A DNA stretch of 64,000 nucleotides. It comes from JACKCD01 sp041390905. GTDB lineage: Bacteria > Chloroflexota > Anaerolineae > Promineifilales > Promineifilaceae. A model generated the notes under the pieces. It had not been told where the DNA came from, made no database searches, and was given only the letters and a program-made list of their open reading frames with translations. The DNA lies in assembly GCA_041390905.1 (NCBI GenBank), contig JAWKPA010000013.1, forward strand, positions 248,001 to 312,000, read 5' to 3'. Both the position numbers and the translations under genes were made by a program. This document shows positions 8,136-16,590 of this stretch, piece by piece (the first letter of the stretch is position 1; every line of letters starts with the position of its first letter).

Positions 8136-8626
8136 TGTGTGGAACGGCCGTCTTCATCATGAAGAACCAGGTCAATCACTACCACCGTCGCCAAAATGGC
8201 AATGTCGTCCTCGCCGTCGAGAATGTCCACGCCATAGGTATCGGCCCAGCTCCAGAACGTTTTGGAGACGGTGGCAACCACCTGTTTTTGCCGTACAAAC
8301 GTATATTCAAGCTCCCAAAAACTGCCGGAAATGGTGTAGTCGTTGGGACCAGGCACATCGAGGGTAAATTGGCTGCGGAACCAGGAAAATTCCTTGACGA
8401 TTTCGGCAAAAAGCTGCCCATCCTTGTACAATTCGTATTTGGGCATAAAGGTAAAGAGCTTTTGCGAGATGGTCGCCAGTTCACGCCCTGACATGTCCTG
8501 AAACGAAAGTTTATCGCCCCAGGAAAAAGGTTTGCCCTTGACCTGGTACACAGCTTGTTGGTTAGCGTTGAAAATGGTAAAGCTGTCGGTGAAACTCCAC
8601 AATTTTTGTTTGAGTAAGTAACGCAT
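8132..8626 (-). CDS. LURP-one-related (LOR) family protein
   Basis: The protein has 164 residues. MRYLLKQKLWSFTDSFTIFNANQQAVYQVKGK and the alternating strand pattern match the LOR/YxjI beta-barrel family, structurally related to tubby and scramblase domains. It has no transmembrane segment except possibly a weak hydrophobic C-terminus. Its stop overlaps the start of the hydantoinase gene by 4 nt. A lipid- or membrane-associated role is only inferred from the fold. Confidence 0.7.
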   Translation of the reverse strand: MRYLLKQKLWSFTDSFTIFNANQQAVYQVKGKPFSWGDKLSFQDMSGRELATISQKLFTFMPKYELYKDGQLFAEIVKEFSWFRSQFTLDVPGPNDYTISGSFWELEYTFVRQKQVVATVSKTFWSWADTYGVDILDGEDDIAILATVVVIDLVLHDEDGRSTQ

Positions 8627-8670
8627 GACAGAAGATTAGCGGCATTTAGGCTGGCTGGCAAAAAAGAGGC

Positions 8671-9462
8671 ATGATGAAAGAATATGAAAATTGGCTTTTT
8701 GAAGTAGATGACCGTGTGGCGACGTTGACGTTGAACCGGGCGGCAAAAATGAACAGCATGACGTCGGAGACGTTGCTGGAATTGCGGGAACTGGTGGGGG
8801 TGATTAACGGCCGTTCTGACATCTGGGTTGTCGTTGTTGCCAGCACCGGCGACCATTTTACGGTGGGGGTGGATGTAAGTGCCATTGGCATGATGGTGGG
8901 GCAAGAGCCAGAGACATACCGCAACAATTTGCGTGATCTACAGGATTGTTTGGATCAGTTTGAGGCGTTGACCAAGCCGACGATTGCCCAAATTCGCGGC
9001 TACTGCTTGGGCGGGGGGATGATTTTGGCCTGCTGCTGTGATTTTCGCGTGGTGAGTAAAACGGCCGTTTTTGGGCTGCCCGAAGTCAAGCGCAGCATTG
9101 GGGTTATCATGGGTACGCAGCGGATTACGCGGGTGGCGGGGGTGGCGGCAACCAAGGAGATGACGCTGCTGGCGGACAATTTTGACGCGGAGCAGGCGCA
9201 GCGGTATGGGTTGGTGACGCAGTTGGTGGGGGATGACGAGCTGGAAACGGCCGTTAATGCCCTTGCCAACAAATTCCGCAGCTTGCCACCCCGCGCCGTC
9301 GGCGTTGCCAAGCGCATCATTGACGAAGGCTACAGCATGACGGTGCGCGACAGCCAGGATTTGGAAATTGCGGCGCAGCAGGAACTGCTCAATAGTGCCG
9401 ATTTTCAGGAAGCGATTGCCGCCTTTTTTGAAAAACGCTCCCCGCGCTACACGGGGCAGTGA
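8671..9462 (+). CDS. Enoyl-CoA hydratase/isomerase family (crotonase fold)
   Basis: The 263-residue protein has the oxyanion-hole segments GDHFTVGVDVSAIG and IRGYCLGGGMILACCCDFRV and the later FGLPEVKRSIGVIMGTQR. The second catalytic Glu (in LPEV) is kept. The first Glu of classical hydratases (GGGCELA) is replaced, giving GGGMILA, so simple enoyl hydration is doubtful. An isomerase, hydrolase or dehalogenase-type reaction on an acyl-CoA is possible. Two ATG codons (8671 and 8674) are available. It diverges from the operon at 8626. Confidence 0.78.
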   Translation: MMKEYENWLFEVDDRVATLTLNRAAKMNSMTSETLLELRELVGVINGRSDIWVVVVASTGDHFTVGVDVSAIGMMVGQEPETYRNNLRDLQDCLDQFEALTKPTIAQIRGYCLGGGMILACCCDFRVVSKTAVFGLPEVKRSIGVIMGTQRITRVAGVAATKEMTLLADNFDAEQAQRYGLVTQLVGDDELETAVNALANKFRSLPPRAVGVAKRIIDEGYSMTVRDSQDLEIAAQQELLNSADFQEAIAAFFEKRSPRYTGQ

Positions 9463-9642
9463 GAAAGTATTTGGAGATTGGAGATTAGAGGTTAGGTTGT
9501 GTTGACATTTGGCAAGAAGAAGCAGCTTTCACCGCAGAGGGCGCAAAGATCGCAGAGATTGACCTTCTTTCCTTCTTTTCTCTGCGCCCTCTGCGTACTC
9601 TGCGGTTCAAATTCTGAAATGTTAACAGAACATGGTCTATCT
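9463..9642. repeat. GGAGATTGG half copy and CGCAGAG hairpin
   Basis: TTGGAGATTGGAGATTAGAGG directly follows the crotonase stop and is one arm of the GGAGATTGG family. At 9531-9607, ACCGCAGAGGGCGCAAAG pairs with the CTCTGCGCCCTCTGCG arm. No gene is visible in this gap. Confidence 0.65.
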
Positions 9643-9742
9643 CTAAGGAATGAGAATTAAATAACTTGTCCGGCTAGAAGTTCAACTTCTTCCGAGAAGT
9701 TGAACTTCTTCCGTAACTTATTTAATCTACGTTCATAACCTG
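9643..9742. repeat. GAAGTTSAACTTC element, full form with long terminal arms
   Basis: The left end AAGGAATGAGAATTAAATAA is an imperfect inverted copy of the right end, and the centre holds two AGAAGTTSAACTTCT palindromes. The same plan occurs at 17574 and 35089, so this is a roughly 100-nt dispersed element. Confidence 0.7.
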
Positions 9743-9759
9743 GACGAGCCAGAACCAAA

Positions 9760-9866
9760 AACGTTACACAGAGGTTCACAGAGAAGACACAGAGAAGCAC
9801 AGAGAAGAAATTTGTTGTTTTTCTTGCTTCCTCTGTGAAACTCTCGCTTCACTCTGTGTCATTTCT
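9760..9866. repeat. CACAGAG inverted repeat, empty form
   Basis: GTTACACAGAGGTTCACAG-type units on the left (with GAAGACACAGAG) face CTCTGTGAAACTCTC and CTCTGTGTC units on the right, around about 30 nt of AT-rich sequence. The same left arm flanks the GxxExxY gene at 55778-56255. The remaining 9867-9923 holds nothing I recognise. Confidence 0.65.
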
Positions 9867-9923
9867 TCTTGTTTTGCTTACAAGAATTTCGTCGTTAAGG
9901 TACTAATCTCCAAAGTCGTTGCC

Positions 9924-11885
9924 TTATTTGGCAGTCACAAGCGGCAAAAACAGTTGACGCTGATCCACCACGACCGTGATGGCCGCGCCATCTGTGCCTA
10001 ACGTCACTTTTTCCATCTTGGTTAACCCATTCGCCCCCGTGACCTGAACCAGATAATCCCCGGTGTAGCCCCGAACGGCGAACTGACCTGCTCCGTCTGT
10101 CTGCCCCGTTTCATTTGTCCACCATTGGTTAAAAACAAGGTCAATATACGCTTGCCCCGCTGGTTTCAGGCTCCAATCGTCGCGGAAGAGCGGTGCATTA
10201 TGATCCCAATGGCTGCCATCCCAAAAGTTCCACAGGACGATGCCGGTTGCCGCCGGGTGGCTGTACAAGATGGTCAGGAAATCGTGCATGTACTGCCCGG
10301 CTTTCGCCTCATCATCAATCAAGATTTCAAACTCGGTGATACGCAGCTCTTTGTTGTAGACAGCAAACTCATTCAAAATTTCATAGACACGTTCTGGCGG
10401 CGTGAAGGGGTAGCTCATGTGGGTTTGCAGCCCGATACGGTCGAGCTTGCCGCCGTTTTTAATGATCAAATCGGTCAGGATTTGGTGCATGTGTTTTTGC
10501 ACGCCGATAAACATGCCGCCTTCGTTGAGGACATTGTATTCGTTTAGTGCCAGCTTGACGTTGGGGTCGGTGCTGGCGGCTAAATTGTACAGTTCGGCAT
10601 AAATCTCTTCGCCATTGGTATAGCCTGGCTGCCCGGCAAAGGCATCGGCGATGACGGTGTTGTAGCGCGGCTCGTTGAGAACATCCCATTCTTCAAATTT
10701 ACCGGCCAGTCCGGGATGGGTCAGGGTGTCCACAATGCGGTTTTCCATGCGCTGACGCAGGTACGCGGGGTTGTTTTGATTGGTTTCCATGTCGCTGGGC
10801 AGGGAAAACCAGCGCGGCCAAATCATGGCGTGGCCGCGCAGGGCGAGGCCGTGCTGGCGCAGCCAATCTACCGCCCAAATGATTTGCTCCTGGGAAAAGC
10901 CCAAATCTACTTCTCCTTCCCACGGCTGCCATTGCAGGGCATATTCGATCACGCCCAGGTTGAAACCGTTGCCGTGTCCGTCCAGGTTGGTGAGCTTGTC
11001 GCGGTAAATTGGGTCATCGGGGCGGTTGAGCAGGATGTGTTCGGCGCGGAGGGCGGTGCCAAAGTCGAAGGCGTGGCTTTGCATCATGACGCGCACGGTG
11101 GCGTTGGGGAGGGGGTTGCCGTTGGCATCAACGGCCGTTATTTGCAAATCACCCCGTCGTAGCTGCTCAATACGGGCGGCCGCTTCTGTCCGCCACGGGG
11201 CATCTGGCTCTTGCCCGGCATAGTTGCCCAGCGGGCTTTGCGGAAGCTGGTTTTGGGAGACGGATTGGCCGTAATTAACGGCCGTTACTCCCCCAATCTC
11301 AAACTCTTGTAGCTGGGTACCCAGCATCAGATACAGCGCCCCTACACCAGCCGGGTAATCCTGTTTGGCCGTACCCGCCATAAAATATTGCGTCCATTCC
11401 TTGGTGGGCAACGCTGGCAAAAAGGCCACCGGCTCATAGGTGTTGGTGTCTTGAAACAGAACCTTGACATAGCCACCTTCTTTTTCCGCCCAGTTATTTT
11501 TCATCCAGAACGAAACGACGATTTTGTCACCGGCGGCGATAGGGGCTTGTGAAGCCAGCCCCATGCCAATCTCCCAGGGGAGTTTTGTTTGCTGCGAAAC
11601 CGTTACGCGCAGGGCGTGGCTAAACGGCATGTTGCTGACGGGTACAAAGGCCGTGGCGGTGGCTGCCCACATATTGTTCAGGTTCGCATATTCAGAATCG
11701 GTAAATATCCACGACCCGCCCGTTAGCCCATAGTCGGTTTGCATCTGCTGCTGAAACCACAGATGGTAGGCATCTGCTGCCGTAGCGGCCGAGGCAAAGG
11801 AGTTGGTTAAAGCGATAAATAGTATCAGGAAAAGAACAGTTAGAGATTGTTTGGTTTTGCTACCCATAGATTTTATTGCACCCAA
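9924..11885 (-). CDS. Secreted GH10 endo-1,4-beta-xylanase with N-terminal carbohydrate-binding-like domain
   Basis: The 653 residues start with a signal peptide (SLTVLFLILFIALTNSFASA). Residues about 45-200 form a CBM4/9-like beta-sandwich, followed by the GH10 barrel. WDVLNEPR holds the acid/base Glu405, and ITEFEI holds the nucleophile Glu518. After the barrel comes a short beta-domain ending in LFLPLVTAK, a hydrophobic tail resembling those on exported proteins of this group. It should cut xylan or related beta-1,4 glycans outside the cell. The start could also be Met7. Confidence 0.85.
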   Translation of the reverse strand: MGAIKSMGSKTKQSLTVLFLILFIALTNSFASAATAADAYHLWFQQQMQTDYGLTGGSWIFTDSEYANLNNMWAATATAFVPVSNMPFSHALRVTVSQQTKLPWEIGMGLASQAPIAAGDKIVVSFWMKNNWAEKEGGYVKVLFQDTNTYEPVAFLPALPTKEWTQYFMAGTAKQDYPAGVGALYLMLGTQLQEFEIGGVTAVNYGQSVSQNQLPQSPLGNYAGQEPDAPWRTEAAARIEQLRRGDLQITAVDANGNPLPNATVRVMMQSHAFDFGTALRAEHILLNRPDDPIYRDKLTNLDGHGNGFNLGVIEYALQWQPWEGEVDLGFSQEQIIWAVDWLRQHGLALRGHAMIWPRWFSLPSDMETNQNNPAYLRQRMENRIVDTLTHPGLAGKFEEWDVLNEPRYNTVIADAFAGQPGYTNGEEIYAELYNLAASTDPNVKLALNEYNVLNEGGMFIGVQKHMHQILTDLIIKNGGKLDRIGLQTHMSYPFTPPERVYEILNEFAVYNKELRITEFEILIDDEAKAGQYMHDFLTILYSHPAATGIVLWNFWDGSHWDHNAPLFRDDWSLKPAGQAYIDLVFNQWWTNETGQTDGAGQFAVRGYTGDYLVQVTGANGLTKMEKVTLGTDGAAITVVVDQRQLFLPLVTAK

Positions 11886-12238
11886 TAATTAGTTTGGGAC
11901 TATGGTACTATGCAAATGTTACAACTGGCGTAACACAAAGGGCAGGTTTGTTTGTTTTCCAGGGGCAAGGCAATCAGCCAGAACGTCAGACAAAACAGCG
12001 AGCCTTGTTACCGATTGCCTCGCCTGCAACAACGGCCGTTTAATCCTATTTGGCCGTGGTTGGTTTGGGGAAAGGCAAGGCGGTGGGACAAACGGCCGTT
12101 TTTCACACCACTACCTATTGCTACGGGCGTACGCATTTTAAGGCAAATGTTAAGATTGCTGGGCTATGCTCGAAAGTGGAGCTAAAACAATAGCCGCAAC
12201 ACTGTACCGTTAGCCTACAATAACATAGGAGCAACACT
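11886..12238. other. Divergent intergenic region
   Basis: This stretch separates divergent genes and should hold both promoters. I see two ACGGCCGT copies (near 12032 and 12093), a small GTTAC/GTAAC inverted pair near 11918-11933, and AGGAG at 12226-12230 serving the next gene. No coding frame is convincing. Confidence 0.5.
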
Positions 12239-13501
12239 GTGGCCGAGCAATTATTTACTGGTAATATGATTTCTTCTTCTAAACCAATTGCCCAGGTAAT
12301 TGGCCCCAAAACACCGGAGTTTACACCCACTAAAAATATTTTTGAGAATGGCATGACCCACCGCGTGCTGGTGGCGTTTGACCGGGCAACGGCCTGGTCG
12401 CGCCCACGCCTGGCGTTAACGCTGCTGCTGTTGGCGGCAGCGGGGGCGGTGGTGTGGCAAACGGCCGTTTCTTCCAGCGTTGCCATCGGCATTGGTCTCA
12501 TTCAACTGCTGGCAATGGCAGCCGATGCCGCTATCTTGATTGTGCTAAGCGAAAAGCAAATTTCTTTTGGCCCGCGCAAGGCACAGCAAATGGCGCTGGC
12601 CGTCCCCCGTCTAGCAGCGACCATAGGGCTAGGTATTCTTGCTTTTTGGGTCAACTGGACCTGGCTGTTTGCCCTGCTGGTGCTGGTGCAACTGGCCGCC
12701 ACGCTGGCACTGTACTGGGGAGCCGTGGTGGAGCCATCGGAGCTACAGCTCACTGAACTTACCATCACCTCTGACCGGCTGACCGGTGGCACGCCCCCCA
12801 TTCGCCTGCTCCACATCAGCGACATTCATCTGGAGCGGTGGACGCGGCGCGAAGACCAACTGCTGGCGCATATTGAGCAGGCGCAGCCCGATGCGATTGT
12901 CATTACAGGTGATTATGTCAGCACATCCAACAACAGCGACCCGGAAACGCTGCGCCAGGTTCACGACCTGCTTGCGCGGCTGTGGGCACCCTATGGCGTG
13001 TACGCCACGCTGGGTACGCCGCCGGTGGATTTGCGCGAAAATGTGGTGCCGCTCTTTGATGACCTGCCCGTCACGCTGCTGCGTGAGCATTGTGTGCAGC
13101 TTGATTTGGGCAAGGGGCGGCAGTTGGCGCTGCTGGGGATGGATTGCACCCATTATTTGCCGGATGACATTGCCCGGTTGGCACGATTAACGGCCGTTGC
13201 ACCCCAAAACATGCCCCAACTGCTGCTCAACCATTCGCCCGAACTCATGCCCCAGGCTGCCCAGGAAGGCATTGACCTTTATCTGTGTGGTCACACCCAC
13301 GGCGGGCAGGTGCGCTTGCCCATCATTGGCCCCCTGCTCACCAGCTCGCAGCTGGGGCGGCGGTATGTGATGGGGCATTATCAGGAAGGGCGCACCAACC
13401 TCTACATCAGCCGGGGCGTGGGCTTTGAAGGGCTAAGCGCCCCCCGCGTGCGCTTCCTCACGCGGCCAGAAATTACCCTCATTACCATTCACGCTGGCTA
13501 A
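12239..13501 (+). CDS. Membrane-anchored metallophosphoesterase, altered motif III
   Basis: GTG start chosen because AGGAG lies 8 nt upstream. The 420-residue protein has about three or four hydrophobic segments between residues 55 and 165, then a calcineurin-like domain. Motif I (LHISDIHLE), motif II (VITGDYVS), the LLNHSPEL histidine and GHTHGGQ are intact. The usual GNHD/E motif is replaced by GTPPVD, so the phosphate-contacting Asn and His are missing. Relatives act on phospholipid-like or nucleotide substrates at the membrane. Reduced or altered activity is an inference. Confidence 0.78.
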   Translation: MAEQLFTGNMISSSKPIAQVIGPKTPEFTPTKNIFENGMTHRVLVAFDRATAWSRPRLALTLLLLAAAGAVVWQTAVSSSVAIGIGLIQLLAMAADAAILIVLSEKQISFGPRKAQQMALAVPRLAATIGLGILAFWVNWTWLFALLVLVQLAATLALYWGAVVEPSELQLTELTITSDRLTGGTPPIRLLHISDIHLERWTRREDQLLAHIEQAQPDAIVITGDYVSTSNNSDPETLRQVHDLLARLWAPYGVYATLGTPPVDLRENVVPLFDDLPVTLLREHCVQLDLGKGRQLALLGMDCTHYLPDDIARLARLTAVAPQNMPQLLLNHSPELMPQAAQEGIDLYLCGHTHGGQVRLPIIGPLLTSSQLGRRYVMGHYQEGRTNLYISRGVGFEGLSAPRVRFLTRPEITLITIHAG

Positions 13502-13520
13502 CTGGTTGTGAGGAGATGGG

Positions 13521-13580
13521 CGATTAGCGATTGGAGATTGGAGATTGATGAGGGTTCACAATCTCCAATCTCCAATCGCT
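13521..13580. repeat. GGAGATTGG-family hairpin
   Basis: GCGATTGGAGATTGGAGATT is answered by AATCTCCAATCTCCAATCGC across a short spacer. It lies between convergent stop codons (13501 and 13587) and could terminate both. Confidence 0.75.
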
Positions 13581-13586
13581 GGTTTA

Positions 13587-14162
13587 TTATGAATTTCCCC
13601 CCTGCCAGCGCGTAAACAAATCCTCGTCGAGTTCAATTTCAAATAAATCCAGCACCCGGTTCACCGTTTGGTTGATGATGTCGTCTATGGTGGCGGGGCG
13701 GTGGTAAAAGGCGGGAACCGGCGGGACGATGATCGCCCCGATTTCGGCGGCGGTGGTTAGCAGCCGCAGATGGCCGAGGTGGAGCGGCGTTTCGCGCACC
13801 ACCAGCACCAGCTTGCGCCGGTCTTTTAGCACCACGTCCGCCGCCCGCGCCAGCAAGTTGTCGCTGTAGGAGTTGGCAATGGCGGAAAGCGTTTTGATGG
13901 CGCAGGGGATGACGACCATGCCCATTGTTTTGAAGGAGCCGGAGGAGATGGCGGCGGCGATGTCGTTAAAGCTGTAAAGCTGGTCAGCCAGGGCTTCGAC
14001 CTGGCTGATTTGGTAGTCGGTTTCCAGCAAAATAGTGCGTTTGGCGGCACTGCTCATCACCAAATGGGTTTCCACATCGGCCACGCCTTGCAGAATTTCC
14101 AACAGGCGTATGCCGTAGATGACGCCGCTGGCACCGGAAATGCCAATAATGAGTCGTTTCAT
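13587..14162 (-). CDS. ubiX: Flavin prenyltransferase UbiX
   Basis: 191 residues, usual for the family. The opening MKRLIIGISGASGVIYGIRLLE is the FMN/DMAP-binding Rossmann motif, and VIPCAIKTLSAIANSYSDNLLARAADV plus LVVRETPLH carry the catalytic Ser, Arg and Glu region. It makes prenylated FMN, the cofactor of UbiD-type decarboxylases; no ubiD lies in the window. Start overlaps the previous gene's stop by 4 nt. Confidence 0.9.
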   Translation of the reverse strand: MKRLIIGISGASGVIYGIRLLEILQGVADVETHLVMSSAAKRTILLETDYQISQVEALADQLYSFNDIAAAISSGSFKTMGMVVIPCAIKTLSAIANSYSDNLLARAADVVLKDRRKLVLVVRETPLHLGHLRLLTTAAEIGAIIVPPVPAFYHRPATIDDIINQTVNRVLDLFEIELDEDLFTRWQGGNS

Positions 14163-14695
14163 GAAATCGTGGGGAATTGGGAATGGGGAATTGAGAATGG
14201 AGAATTGAGAACAGGGTGATCATTCTCCATTCCCAACTTTTCATTTCCAATTCTCAATTCGTCTCGATGGCCGAGGCCGAGCGAGTTGTTGATAAAGTAG
14301 AGGCGGGTGGGGGTGAGTTTATACCAGCCAATTTTGTCGAGTGCCTGGGCAATTTGCGGCGGGGCATGGGGGCCGATGATGGGGAATTTGCTGGCGTAGA
14401 GAGAAACGGCCGTTTCCCGCTCCTCACCCTCAATCAACCCACACCTCCCCTCCAACTGAATCCCCCGAATGGCCTCCCACTCGTGATACTCCGCCTGAAT
14501 GGTGGCCGCCACCCAGCCCGTTTCGGCAATGTTGCGGCTGTGGCGGGTGTGGGGGGCAGAGAGAAAGGTGAGGTTGAACTGGTCGTTGACGTAAAAAACG
14601 GCCGTTGCCCACAAACCGGCCGTTCCCTGCGTCGCCAGTGTCACCACGTTATGGCTTGCCAAATAGTCTAAAACTTGCTGTTCAAGTGGTGTCAT
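14159..14695 (-). CDS. FMN-binding split-barrel protein (pyridoxamine phosphate oxidase-like)
   Basis: Residues 1-145 form a PNPOx-like split barrel (VVTLATQGTAGLWATAVFYV, LTFLSAPHTRHSRNI, WVAATI). It may bind FMN or F420. The last 33 residues or so, from ELRIGNEKLG to the stop, are encoded by the intergenic GAATTGGGAATGG hairpin at 14172-14260. The original C-terminus was therefore probably shorter, and the repeat now supplies the tail and the 4-nt overlap with ubiX. Confidence 0.7.
   Translation of the reverse strand: MTPLEQQVLDYLASHNVVTLATQGTAGLWATAVFYVNDQFNLTFLSAPHTRHSRNIAETGWVAATIQAEYHEWEAIRGIQLEGRCGLIEGEERETAVSLYASKFPIIGPHAPPQIAQALDKIGWYKLTPTRLYFINNSLGLGHRDELRIGNEKLGMENDHPVLNSPFSIPHSQFPTIS
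14172..14260. repeat. GGGAATGG/GAATTG hairpin inside coding frame
   Basis: GGGAATTGGGAATGG and GAATTGAGAATGGAG units face CATTCTCCATTCCC and CAATTCTCAATTC units. It overlaps the 3' part of the split-barrel gene. Confidence 0.7.
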
Positions 14696-14703
14696 TTGTT
14701 TTT

Positions 14704-14769
14704 TGGAGATTAGAGATTTGAGATTGGAGATTGACCAGCCGAAATCTCCAATCTCAAATCTCTAATCTC
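14704..14769. repeat. GGAGATTGG-family hairpin
   Basis: TTGGAGATTAGAGATTTGAG is answered by CTCAAATCTCTAATCTC. The last codons and the stop of the McrC gene (14754-14769) lie inside the right arm. Confidence 0.75.
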
Positions 14770-15950
14770 TCTTCACTATACAAATCTGCCAGAAACCGCC
14801 GCCCAGCCATTTCCAGGTCGCCATCTAAAGTAAAGGTGAGGCTGCGAACGTGGAGGTCTCCGAGGTGGACATTGAGCGGGGTGGGCAGGGGGGTGGGGTA
14901 GACCAACACCGCCTCGCGGCACGACTTGGCCTTGGCGTAGGTGACTACCTGGTTGAAGTCTGGGTTGCTGGCCTTGTCCGGTGCTTTGTACTTGGTGTCC
15001 AGCACGGCGTGGACACGGCCGGCCGGATCATACAGCACCAAATCAATTTCAAACCGCACCCCTGCCCCTGTACCCAGGTTTAGCCGCTCCTGCGCTACAA
15101 CGCGCCACCCATTAGGCAGGTGGGCGCGGAGCCATTCGGCGACAAACAGCTCAAACAGCCGCGCCATGTCTACCAGAAACGGCTGCATTTGCCAACTACC
15201 CAGTCGGTGGGCGGGGCCGGTGTGGGCCAGCAAGAAGCGGCACAGGGCATGGAGATGCTGGTAATCCTGGTTGAGTCGGTTGTAGGAGAACCGGGTGCAA
15301 TCGTTGGGGGTGAACGGGTGGGGGGTGGTGAGGGGGAGCAGGGTGTGGGCGGCGCGACGAACGGCCGTTTCCACTTCCCCCGTACACAGCCCACTCCGCA
15401 CCACTTGCTCCAGCGTGTAGGCCAGCAGTTGGTTGTGGGGCAAATCGGCCGTTTGTTCTTCATAGCGACAGGTCAGCAACGGGTAGGGCGATGGCTGGGT
15501 GAGGTGTTGGGTGAGGAGCTGGCCGCGAATAAACGGCCGTTTGCCCTCCTGCCCCACATACGCCCGATAAAACCCCTGCCGCGCCCGCTGTAGCACCTGC
15601 TCCGCCAGCAGCCGCGCCAACTGCTGGTAAAAATCGGCCAGCGACGCCACGCGCACCACGCCATCGAGCAGGCGAAAGCTGGGCAAATGGTACGCCACGC
15701 ACCACATGCCAAACAGGTTGTGCAGCGGCACCTTGGGCTGTAGCAGCAGCGTCAGTTCCGGCGATACGGGAATGATGCCGACCCAGCCCTGCGAGGTGAG
15801 CCGCCACTGCTGTTTTGTTTTGGGGCTGGGGAATTCCACCAGCAGCCGGGGGTCGTACTGCTGCCACAGCCATTCGCCTGTCTCTGGGGAAAGGTGTTGG
15901 GGGGAAACGGCCGTTTGTTCATACTCAACCAACTCAATCAACTGCGGCAT
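14754..15950 (-). CDS. McrC-like nuclease component without adjacent McrB
   Basis: The 398 residues match the McrC family: a beta-rich N-terminal domain (GWVGIIPVSPELTLLLQPKV, NLFGMWCVAY) and a C-terminal PD-(D/E)xK core. Core residues are VRFEIDLVLYD, then VLDTKYK. McrC normally joins the GTPase McrB to cut modified DNA, but neither neighbour is an McrB. It may act with a distant partner or alone. The final residues (EERLEI) and stop come from the repeat. Confidence 0.75.
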   Translation of the reverse strand: MPQLIELVEYEQTAVSPQHLSPETGEWLWQQYDPRLLVEFPSPKTKQQWRLTSQGWVGIIPVSPELTLLLQPKVPLHNLFGMWCVAYHLPSFRLLDGVVRVASLADFYQQLARLLAEQVLQRARQGFYRAYVGQEGKRPFIRGQLLTQHLTQPSPYPLLTCRYEEQTADLPHNQLLAYTLEQVVRSGLCTGEVETAVRRAAHTLLPLTTPHPFTPNDCTRFSYNRLNQDYQHLHALCRFLLAHTGPAHRLGSWQMQPFLVDMARLFELFVAEWLRAHLPNGWRVVAQERLNLGTGAGVRFEIDLVLYDPAGRVHAVLDTKYKAPDKASNPDFNQVVTYAKAKSCREAVLVYPTPLPTPLNVHLGDLHVRSLTFTLDGDLEMAGRRFLADLYSEERLEI

Positions 15951-16019
15951 AGGAAAAAGTATACGGTAATCGGAAGGGGAGGCAATAGCATGCTGACCTA
16001 ACGATTATCAGCTATTGTG

Positions 16020-16094
16020 CCTGTAACAAGTAGCAAGTAGCAGGTGGTAAGTTTTGCCCGCAAACAAGACTTGCTACACCTGTTACTTGCACCA
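16020..16094. repeat. CAAGTAACAAG-family hairpin
   Basis: CTGTAACAAGTAGCAAGTAG on the left faces CTTGCTACACCTGTTACTTG on the right. Same family at 17720, 28582, 29228 and 60039. Confidence 0.7.
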
Positions 16095-16146
16095 CAGGAA
16101 TGCAGTGGTTCGCCGCCGGTAGTCTGTACAGTCGGGTAGAGTTCGG

Positions 16147-16152
16147 TATAAT
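16147..16152 (+). promoter_or_regulatory. -10 box for the B12-domain/MeaB operon
   Basis: A perfect TATAAT lies 31 nt upstream of the chosen start at 16183. No good -35 hexamer is visible at the usual spacing. Confidence 0.4.
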
Positions 16153-16182
16153 CAGAAAAATGACAAAGTTTGGAGAATGCCG

Positions 16183-16590
16183 ATGACCGCTGACGAACGA
16201 AAACCCCGTATCCTGATTGCCAAACCGGGGCTGGATGGGCATGACCGGGGAGCCAAAGTGATTGCCCGCGCCCTGCGCGATGCCGGTATGGAAGTGATCT
16301 ACACTGGGCTGCGGCAAACGCCGGAGATGGTTGTGGAGGCGGCACTGCAAGAAGATGTAGATGCAATTGGCCTGAGCATTTTGTCTGGCGCCCACAACAC
16401 CCTGATTCCCCGCATCATGGCACTGCTGGCGGAAAACGACATGGCCGATGTGCCGGTGTTTCTCGGCGGCATCATTCCGTCGGAAGATGTGGCGGCGATG
16501 AAGGCATTGGGGGTGGCAGGGGTGTTTGGACCGGGTGCCAGCATTGATGAGATCAGCACCTTTATTTGGGGTGTGATCCGGGGTGAATGA
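16183..16590 (+). CDS. Cobalamin-binding domain protein, methylmalonyl-CoA mutase small-subunit type
   Basis: 135 residues. AKPGLDGHDRGAKVIA carries the DxHxxG motif in which His coordinates cobalt, and LSILSGAHNTL and VFLGGIIPSED complete the B12 fold. An upstream ATG at 16177 lies too close to GGAG at 16172-16175, while 16183 has ideal spacing. The mutase large subunit is not in the window. The gene overlaps meaB by 8 nt, which fits delivery of adenosylcobalamin to a two-part acyl-CoA mutase. Confidence 0.85.
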   Translation: MTADERKPRILIAKPGLDGHDRGAKVIARALRDAGMEVIYTGLRQTPEMVVEAALQEDVDAIGLSILSGAHNTLIPRIMALLAENDMADVPVFLGGIIPSEDVAAMKALGVAGVFGPGASIDEISTFIWGVIRGE

